From Geminicoccus roseus DSM 18922 (GTDB lineage Bacteria > Pseudomonadota > Alphaproteobacteria > Geminicoccales > Geminicoccaceae), in the NCBI RefSeq assembly GCF_000427665.1, contig NZ_KE386572.1:806001-870000 (forward strand): 64,000 nt of DNA, in the 5' to 3' direction. Both the position numbers and the translations under genes were made by a program. The notes under the pieces are model-generated. The model saw only the letters and a list, made by a program, of their open reading frames with translations. It was not told where the DNA came from and searched no databases. This document shows positions 58,891 through 64,000 of the stretch, one piece after another; the first letter of the stretch is position 1, and each line of letters opens with the position of its first letter.

Positions 58891-59100
58891 ATGACCAAGG
58901 AATTCCACAAGGGCGACCGGGTGAGCTGGAACTCGGCCGGCGGCCGCAGCACCGGCAAGGTCGTGAAGGAGCAGACCAGCCCCACCCACATCAAGGGCCA
59001 CAAGGTGGCGGCGTCGCCGGACAATCCCGAGTTCATCGTGAAGAGCGAGAAGTCCGGCAAGACCGCGGCCCACAAGCCTGAGGCGCTCAAGAAGCTCTAG
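58891..59100 (+). CDS. DUF2945 (HVA1/TUDOR-like) small protein
   Basis: This 69-residue basic protein begins MTKEFHKGDRVSWNSAGGRS, has TGKVVKEQTSPTHIKGHKVA and ASPDNPEFIVKSEKSGK, and ends HKPEALKKL. This is the DUF2945/HVA1 TUDOR-like fold seen as a small stress-linked protein in many bacteria. A GGAGGAGCCGGAG site precedes the ATG. It diverges from DUF3140 across about 100 bases that hold the palindrome CGGCCGG-A-CCGGCCG (58830-58844). Function unknown. Confidence 0.85.
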   Translation: MTKEFHKGDRVSWNSAGGRSTGKVVKEQTSPTHIKGHKVAASPDNPEFIVKSEKSGKTAAHKPEALKKL

Positions 59101-59113
59101 CCGTCCGCCCCCC

Positions 59114-59962
59114 TCAGTCGGCGACGTCCAGCCACGTCCGGTAGACATAGCCGACGCTGTCGCCGCCGCGCACGACCTCGAACCAGCCGAGCTCCTGCTC
59201 GCCGACCTGGATCTGCTCGCCCTCGTGCAGCACGCCGACCCTGGGATAGTCGTTGCCGGGGCCCTTGCGCAGGTTCACGTCGGCCACCACCCGGTACATC
59301 GGCGGACCGGCGCCCGGCTCCGCCATCGCCGCCGGCCTGGACGGCTGTGCCGCGGCGGGCGAGGCCGCTGCCGGCGCCGACGTGGCGGGCGGGGTTGCGG
59401 GCGCGGCTGGGGTCGGCTCGGCAAGCAGCGGCACCGGGGCGGCCGGTGGCGCCGCCTGCAAACGGGCCTCCAGCGAGGCGCAGGCCTCGGGCAATGGCTG
59501 GCCGGCAGCGCCGCCCGGCTGGTCCAGGTCGGCGAGACATATGGCGCGCTGGCGTTCCGCCGTATCGGCATGGACGACCACGAGGTCGCCGATCGCATAG
59601 AGCTGGCATTCCGGCTGGCTGCCGGGATTGCGGTAACGCTCGCATTCGGACAGCGCCTGCTGGATGGCGTCCTCGACCGTAGCGGCGTCGTCGCTCCAGC
59701 CGGTCGCGTAGTTGGCGCTGTTGTCGAGCGTGCCCCCGGTGACCGCAAAGGCGCGCGGCTGCGGCTGGGTGCGGTAGTTCGCGAAATCTTGGACGGGGCC
59801 GGGCGCTGCCGGACCCGTCGTCGAGGCGCACGCCGCCAGGCCCAGGAGGAGCAGGGTCGCCAGGCCCGCCGTCGCTAGCCGGGCATCGGCGTCGGCAAGT
59901 CTGCAGAGATATCGGCCGGAAATCGCCACCGGGACCAGCGGCCAGCTACGTCGCACCATCAT
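59114..59962 (-). CDS. SH3-domain lipoprotein
   Basis: This protein of about 282 residues has a lipoprotein-type signal with lipobox LAAC (ATAGLATLLLLGLAACASTT), preceded by an unusually long N-region. A domain RAFAVTGGTLDNSANYATGW with SECERYRNPGSQPECQLYAI follows, then an Ala/Pro-rich linker, and a C-terminal bacterial SH3 domain (YRVVADVNLRKGPGNDYPRV, VGYVYRTWLDV). GGAG precedes the tandem ATGs at 59962/59959. The SH3 resembles the one in the caspase-FGE protein. It probably binds peptidoglycan or envelope proteins. Function unknown. Confidence 0.7.
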   Translation of the reverse strand: MMVRRSWPLVPVAISGRYLCRLADADARLATAGLATLLLLGLAACASTTGPAAPGPVQDFANYRTQPQPRAFAVTGGTLDNSANYATGWSDDAATVEDAIQQALSECERYRNPGSQPECQLYAIGDLVVVHADTAERQRAICLADLDQPGGAAGQPLPEACASLEARLQAAPPAAPVPLLAEPTPAAPATPPATSAPAAASPAAAQPSRPAAMAEPGAGPPMYRVVADVNLRKGPGNDYPRVGVLHEGEQIQVGEQELGWFEVVRGGDSVGYVYRTWLDVAD

Positions 59963-60010
59963 GCTACTCCAATTCAAAATCATCGGTGACCAGAATATCG
60001 TAAGAAATAA

Positions 60011-60109
60011 GTTATAATATTCGCGGTCATGGCGAAGTTTTTCTGCTGGTCTTTCCGGAGACCAGCTTCCGCTTCTCCCTGATGAAGACAGACAGCCTAG
60101 TTCTAGGCT
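60011..60109. other. TATAAT box followed by two hairpins (possible small RNA or operator)
   Basis: A perfect TATAAT lies at about 60013-60018 on the plus strand in an AT-rich patch. Downstream are the hairpin GCTGGTCT-TTCCGG-AGACCAGC (60045-60066) and the palindrome AGCCTAG-TT-CTAGGCT (60094-60109). No plus-strand gene follows, so a small RNA is possible. The minus-strand promoter of the SH3 lipoprotein also lies here. No terminator T-run is clear. Confidence 0.3.
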
Positions 60110-60223
60110 CAACCGCCGAGCGTGGGTACCGGGCCAAAGGGAAAATTCTCGGAACAGGGGCCAGATAATCGGCCGGACGTTGCAGCCCTGCCCTCCCGGA
60201 CCGGGCTGGAAGGCCGCCGGGGT

Positions 60224-60718
60224 TCAGCCGCGCCCGAGGAAGCGGCGGAACGCCGCCAGGGTCTCCTCGCCGACATGGTGCTCGATGCCCTCGGCATCGG
60301 CGTCGGCAGCGCGCGGATCGACGCCCAGCGCGACCAGGAAGTCGCGCACCAGCTGGTGGCGCTCCCGCGAGCGGGCGGCCAGGGCCTCGCCGCGCTCGGT
60401 CAGGAAGATCGCCCGATAGGGGGCGCTGGTGACCAGCCCGTCCCGGATCAGCCGCTGGACGGTGCGCACCACCGTGGGCGGCGCCACCCCGAACCGCTCG
60501 GCGAGATCGGCGGCGCGGGCCTCGCCGTGCAGGGCGATCAGCTCGGCGATCATCTCCACATAGTCCTCGGCGATCTCCGACTGGTGGGCCTGCCGCACCC
60601 GGGCGAAATGCGCCGCCTGCCGGCCGATCGGGTCCTGGCCCCCCGCCTCCTCGTACGGCTCCTCCCGTTCGGGAACCACACCGTGGGCCATTGTCTTCGT
60701 CGTCAAGATCGATCCCAT
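60224..60718 (-). CDS. mntR: Manganese-responsive regulator MntR (DtxR family)
   Basis: This protein of about 164 residues has the MntR pattern. RQAAHFARVRQAHQSEIAED leads into YVEMIAELIALHGEARAADL, then the helix-turn-helix FGVAPPTVVRTVQRLIRDGL, a wing TSAPYRAIFLTERGEAL, and the metal-binding HQLVRDFLVALGVDPRAADA with EGIEHHVGEETL. The start at 60718 follows AGGGGGAG. It diverges from the SitABCD-type genes and should repress them when Mn is high. The metal is inferred from family and neighbourhood. Confidence 0.87.
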   Translation of the reverse strand: MGSILTTKTMAHGVVPEREEPYEEAGGQDPIGRQAAHFARVRQAHQSEIAEDYVEMIAELIALHGEARAADLAERFGVAPPTVVRTVQRLIRDGLVTSAPYRAIFLTERGEALAARSRERHQLVRDFLVALGVDPRAADADAEGIEHHVGEETLAAFRRFLGRG

Positions 60719-60808
60719 ATCCGTCGGGGCTCCCCCTGGGATGAGCATACAGCACGCAAGGTGTCCGCAGGCAATCCGGGTCTGCCTGATGACGGTGATA
60801 CGAAACAA

Positions 60809-60824
60809 ATTAGCTATCGACAAT
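60809..60824. promoter_or_regulatory. Imperfect palindrome in the mntR-sitA promoter region
   Basis: The AT-rich sequence ATTAGCTATCGACAAT is palindromic at 10 of 16 positions and sits in the only AT-rich island (60800-60840) between the divergent mntR and transporter genes. It is a candidate MntR operator. The match to known MntR boxes is weak. Confidence 0.35.
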
Positions 60825-60897
60825 TTTTTGGCTGCAATGCAAACCTCTGGATAGGGATGACGGAATGGGGAAGCCTTCGATGGTGCTCGGAGACTGG

Positions 60898-61791
60898 ATG
60901 ACGCGGATCGGCCGGGTGATGTTGCCGGCGGCCCTGCTGGCGGCCGGCATTGGCACGGCCAAGGCCGAGGAACCATTCAAGGTAGTCACGACCTTCACGG
61001 TGATCGCCGACATGGTCCAGAACGTCGCCGGCGACGCGGCCGTGGTCGAATCGATCACCAAGCCCGGCGCGGAGATCCACAACTACCAGCCGACCCCGCG
61101 CGACATCATCAAGGCGCAGGACGCCGACCTGATCGTCTGGAACGGGCTGAACCTGGAATTGTGGTTCGAGCAGTTCTTCCAGCGTCTGGACGGCGTGCCC
61201 TCGGTGGTGGTCTCCGCCGGCGTCGAGCCGATGTCGATCGGCGAAGGCCCCTATACCGGCAAGCCCAACCCGCACGCCTGGATGTCGCCCAGCTCCGCGC
61301 TGATCTATGTCGAGAACATCAAGAACGCCCTGGTCGAGCACGACCCGGACAATGCCGAGACCTACGAGCGCAACGCGAAGGCCTATGCCGGTCAGATCCA
61401 GGCCCTGGACCAGCCGCTCCGCGAGCGCTTCGCGAACGTGCCGGAACAGCAGCGCTGGCTGGTCACCAGCGAGGGCGCCTTCAGCTATCTCGCCCGCGAC
61501 TATGATCTGAAGGAACTCTATCTCTGGCCGATCAACGCCGACGCCCAGGGCACCCCGCAGCAGGTCCGCAAGGTCATCGACACCGTCGAGGAATACGGAA
61601 TCCCGGTCGTGTTCAGCGAGAGCACGGTCTCCGACAAGCCGGCCCGGCAGGTCGCGCGGGAAACCGGTGCCGCCTATGGCGGGGTCCTGTATGTTGATTC
61701 GCTGAGCGAGGCCGACGGACCGGTGCCCACCTATCTGGACCTGCTGCGCGTCACCAGCGAAACCATCGCCAACGGACTAACCTCGCAATGA
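60898..61791 (+). CDS. sitA: Mn/Fe ABC transporter substrate-binding protein (SitA/YfeA-like)
   Basis: This 297-residue cluster A-I binding protein has a signal peptide ([16 protein letters not shown]). Motifs are [39 protein letters not shown] with a metal His, [19 protein letters not shown] with the second His, [19 protein letters not shown] with Glu, and [20 protein letters not shown]. The ATG at 60898 follows GGAG and gives the best signal; 60865 is also open. It overlaps the ATPase gene by four bases. It should bind Mn2+ or Fe2+ for import under MntR control. Confidence 0.9.
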   Translation: MTRIGRVMLPAALLAAGIGTAKAEEPFKVVTTFTVIADMVQNVAGDAAVVESITKPGAEIHNYQPTPRDIIKAQDADLIVWNGLNLELWFEQFFQRLDGVPSVVVSAGVEPMSIGEGPYTGKPNPHAWMSPSSALIYVENIKNALVEHDPDNAETYERNAKAYAGQIQALDQPLRERFANVPEQQRWLVTSEGAFSYLARDYDLKELYLWPINADAQGTPQQVRKVIDTVEEYGIPVVFSESTVSDKPARQVARETGAAYGGVLYVDSLSEADGPVPTYLDLLRVTSETIANGLTSQ

Positions 61792-62726
61792 GACAGGCCG
61801 CCGCCATTGATGCTCCCGCCGGCAGGTATGCCGGCGGCTTCAGGCCGGATCCGGGCCAACCGGGGATCGTCGTCGACAACGTCACCGTCACCTACCGCAA
61901 CGGCTTCACGGCGCTGCGCAACGCCAGCTTCTCCGTGCCCGCCGCCTCGATCTGCGCGCTGGTGGGCGTCAACGGCAGCGGCAAGTCGACGCTTTTCAAA
62001 TCGATTATGGGCTTTGTCCCGCTGGCCCGCGGTTCGGTGAGCCTGTTCGGCGAGCCGGCCGGCCGGGCGCTGAAGGCCAATACGGTGGCCTATGTCCCGC
62101 AGAGCGAGGAAGTCGACTGGAATTTCCCGGTGCTGGTCGAGGACGTCGTGATGATGGGCCGCTACGGCCACATGAACTTCCTGCGCATCGCCTCGCGCGA
62201 GGACCGCCGCAAGGTCGACGAGGCCCTGGAGCGGGTCGGCATGGCCGGCTTTCGCCATCGGCAGATCGGCGAATTGTCCGGCGGGCAGAAGAAGCGGGTG
62301 TTCCTCGCCCGCGCCCTGGCCCAGGAGGGCCGGGTCATCCTGCTGGACGAGCCGTTCACCGGGGTCGACCTGAACACCGAGCAGGCGATCATCGTTCTTC
62401 TGCGCGAGCTGGCCGCCGAAGGCCGGGTGATGCTGGTCTCCACCCATAATCTCGGCAGCGTGCCTGAGTTCTGCGACCACGTGGCGATCGTCCGGCACAC
62501 TGTTCTGGCCTCGGGCCCGATCGGGCAGGTGTTCACCCGCGCGAACCTGGAACAGGCGTTCGGCGGCCAGCTGCGCCACCTGACCCTGGGCGGTCCGGCG
62601 CTGCACGACGACGCCGATCCGCGCAGCGTGACCGTGCTCACCGACGACGAGCGCCCGGTGGTGCTCTACGGCACCGACAGCCGCGACGAGCATGCCTGCC
62701 TCGCCAACGAGCGTGCCCAGCCGTGA
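61788..62726 (+). CDS. sitB: Mn/Fe ABC transporter ATP-binding protein (SitB-like)
   Basis: This 312-residue ATPase has Walker [15 protein letters not shown], the Q-loop region [20 protein letters not shown], signature [20 protein letters not shown], Walker [21 protein letters not shown] and switch His in LVSTHNLG. The C-terminal tail is long. It overlaps sitA (ATGA) and its stop overlaps the permease start (GTGA). The DWNFPV block is typical of Mn/Zn/Fe (MntB/SitB) ATPases. Confidence 0.92.
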   Translation: MRQAAAIDAPAGRYAGGFRPDPGQPGIVVDNVTVTYRNGFTALRNASFSVPAASICALVGVNGSGKSTLFKSIMGFVPLARGSVSLFGEPAGRALKANTVAYVPQSEEVDWNFPVLVEDVVMMGRYGHMNFLRIASREDRRKVDEALERVGMAGFRHRQIGELSGGQKKRVFLARALAQEGRVILLDEPFTGVDLNTEQAIIVLLRELAAEGRVMLVSTHNLGSVPEFCDHVAIVRHTVLASGPIGQVFTRANLEQAFGGQLRHLTLGGPALHDDADPRSVTVLTDDERPVVLYGTDSRDEHACLANERAQP

Positions 62727-63580
62727 GCGTGCTGCTGGAGCCGTTCGGCTACACCTACATGGTCAACGCCATGTGGGTCAGCGCCCTGGTCGGCGCGGTC
62801 TGCGCGTTCCTGTCGGCCTATCTGATGCTCAAGGGCTGGTCCCTGGTCGGCGACGCCCTTTCCCACGCGATCGTCCCTGGGGTGGCCGGCGCCTACATGC
62901 TGGGCCTGCCCTACTCGGTCGGCGCCTTCCTGTCCGGTGGCCTCGCCGCCATGGCGATGCTGTTCGTGCGCGAGCGGACCCGGCTGAAGGAGGACGCGGT
63001 GATCGGGCTGACCTTCACCTCCTTTTTCGGCCTTGGCCTGTTCATGGTCTCCCTGTCGCCGACCTCGGTGGACGTGCAGACCATCGTGCTGGGCAATATT
63101 CTGGGCATCGCGCCCTTCGACATCCTGCAACTCGCCCTGATCGGCGGGGTGTCGCTGGCCATCCTTCTCCTGAAATGGCGCGACCTGATGGTGGTGTTCT
63201 TCGACGAGAACCACGCCCGCTCGATCGGCCTGCATCCCGGACGCCTGAAGGTCCTGTTCTTCACCCTGCTCTCGGCCTCGACCGTGGCCGCCCTGCAGAC
63301 CGTGGGGGCGTTCCTGGTGATCGCCATGGTCGTCACCCCGGGCGCCACCGCCTACCTGCTCACCGACCGGTTCGGCCGGCTGATCGCGCTCAGCGTCCTG
63401 ATCGGGGCCGGCAGCAGCTTCGTCGGCGCCTATGCCAGCTATTTCCTGAATGCCGCCACCGGGGGGATCATCATCGTGCTGCAGACCCTGGTCTTCCTGG
63501 CAGCCTTCCTGTTCGCGCCCAAGCACGGCCGGCTGGCCGCGCGCCGCCAAGCCCGGGCCGCCCTGGCGGACCAGCCATGA
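62723..63580 (+). CDS. sitC: Mn/Fe ABC transporter permease (SitC-like)
   Basis: This 285-residue permease of the ABC-3 family begins with a GTG that overlaps the ATPase stop. It has eight or so helices and blocks [60 protein letters not shown] and [20 protein letters not shown]. It ends four bases into the second permease gene. It is one half of the heterodimeric channel. Confidence 0.9.
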   Translation: MSVLLEPFGYTYMVNAMWVSALVGAVCAFLSAYLMLKGWSLVGDALSHAIVPGVAGAYMLGLPYSVGAFLSGGLAAMAMLFVRERTRLKEDAVIGLTFTSFFGLGLFMVSLSPTSVDVQTIVLGNILGIAPFDILQLALIGGVSLAILLLKWRDLMVVFFDENHARSIGLHPGRLKVLFFTLLSASTVAALQTVGAFLVIAMVVTPGATAYLLTDRFGRLIALSVLIGAGSSFVGAYASYFLNAATGGIIIVLQTLVFLAAFLFAPKHGRLAARRQARAALADQP

Positions 63581-64000
63581 GCGATCTGGTCGCCTTCTTC
63601 ACTGAGCCGTTCGCCTTCGACTTCATGCGCCAGGCCCTGATCATCGGGGTGATGGTCGGCATCACCAGCGCGGTGCTGTCCTGCTTCCTGGTGCTCAAGG
63701 GCTGGTCCCTGATGGGCGACGCGATCAGCCACGCCGTGCTGCCCGGCATCGTGCTGGCCTATATCGCCGGCCTGCCCCTGGGGGTCGGCGCGTTCGCCGC
63801 CGGGATGGGCTGCGCCGTCGCCACCGGCTATCTGAAGGAGAACAGCCGGCTGAAGGAGGACACGGTGATGGGCATCGTGTTCTCCGGCATGTTCGGCTTC
63901 GGCCTGGTGCTGTTCACCAAGGTCGAGACCGACCTCCACCTGGACCACATCCTGTTCGGCAACATGCTGGGCGTGAACTGGGGCGACATCGCGCTGTCCG
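63577..64000 (+). CDS. sitD: Mn/Fe ABC transporter permease (SitD-like), N-terminal part (runs off right edge)
   Basis: About 141 residues of a second ABC-3 family permease are present. It starts [17 protein letters not shown] and carries LVLKGWSLMGDAISHAVLPG, NSRLKEDTVMGIVFSGMFGF and HLDHILFGNMLGVNWGD. The parallel with the first permease (LKGWSLxGDAxSHAxxPG) shows they are paralogues. The gene overlaps sitC by four bases and continues beyond the window. Confidence 0.9.
   Translation, partial: MSDLVAFFTEPFAFDFMRQALIIGVMVGITSAVLSCFLVLKGWSLMGDAISHAVLPGIVLAYIAGLPLGVGAFAAGMGCAVATGYLKENSRLKEDTVMGIVFSGMFGFGLVLFTKVETDLHLDHILFGNMLGVNWGDIALS

Noticed and set aside
1-64000. tRNA or rRNA genes, insertion sequences, prophage or CRISPR arrays
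   Set aside because: Scanning both strands showed no T-loop/anticodon arrangements, transposase or integrase motifs, or regularly spaced repeats.

Overview
The window is high-GC DNA from a Gram-negative bacterium, most likely an alphaproteobacterium of the Rhodospirillales/Geminicoccaceae type. The evidence is a cpa-type Tad pilus locus, an HWE-family histidine kinase with a single-domain response regulator, an MlaA lipoprotein, Tat-exported binding proteins and tightly overlapping ATGA/TGATG gene junctions. The taxonomic placement is inference. I see no transposase, integrase, CRISPR array, rRNA or tRNA gene, so this looks like ordinary chromosome with metabolic and transport islets.

Region 1 (1-9282) is a Tad (Flp) pilus locus. 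The minus strand reads flp, cpaA, cpaB, cpaC, a very short cpaD-like lipoprotein gene, cpaE and cpaF, which leaves the window. The plus strand carries three TadE/TadG-like pseudopilin genes, followed by a PAS-HWE histidine kinase and a receiver-only regulator. Region 2 (9320-15091) has a periplasmic M16 double-domain peptidase, an MDR plus Gfo/Idh/MocA dehydrogenase pair and an alkyladenine DNA glycosylase. Region 3 (15222-21996) is the oddest part. A secreted DUF4384-like protein and two tandem DUF4399 proteins converge on a minus-strand pair: a CHASE2 class III nucleotide cyclase and a secreted caspase-SH3-FGE-like fusion.

Region 4 (22542-32839) has cfa, then an amide/urea-type five-gene ABC importer. 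Upstream of the importer is a near-consensus sigma-54 promoter, which fits nitrogen scavenging. Next come azlCD on the opposite strand, an amidase whose catalytic residues align with the Rhodococcus enzyme, an ABM-domain protein, and a SnoaL-like/alpha-beta hydrolase pair behind a perfect hairpin. Region 5 (32808-38048) is a sugar ABC importer without an ATPase gene, beside a PL14-like secreted protein. Region 6 (38243-47406) holds an HD hydrolase, an ABHD11/YbfF-like esterase, a DUF3604/PPIase/HupE operon, MlaA overlapping a lipoprotein alpha/beta hydrolase, and a DUF305 protein.

Region 7 (47436-56426) is a sugar catabolic locus: a DgoR-like GntR regulator, araFGH, an SDR dehydrogenase, a secreted repeat protein, an aldose 1-epimerase and dgoD. 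Together these suggest import of galactose or arabinose and oxidative (De Ley-Doudoroff-like) breakdown. Region 8 (56522-64000) has a TPC-motif metal P-type ATPase, a DUF3140/DUF2945 divergent pair, an SH3 lipoprotein, and mntR divergent from a SitABCD-type Mn/Fe importer cut by the right edge.

A recurring feature is a hairpin just downstream of genes whose product is needed in excess (Flp pilin and three ABC binding proteins), at the junction with the next gene of the operon.
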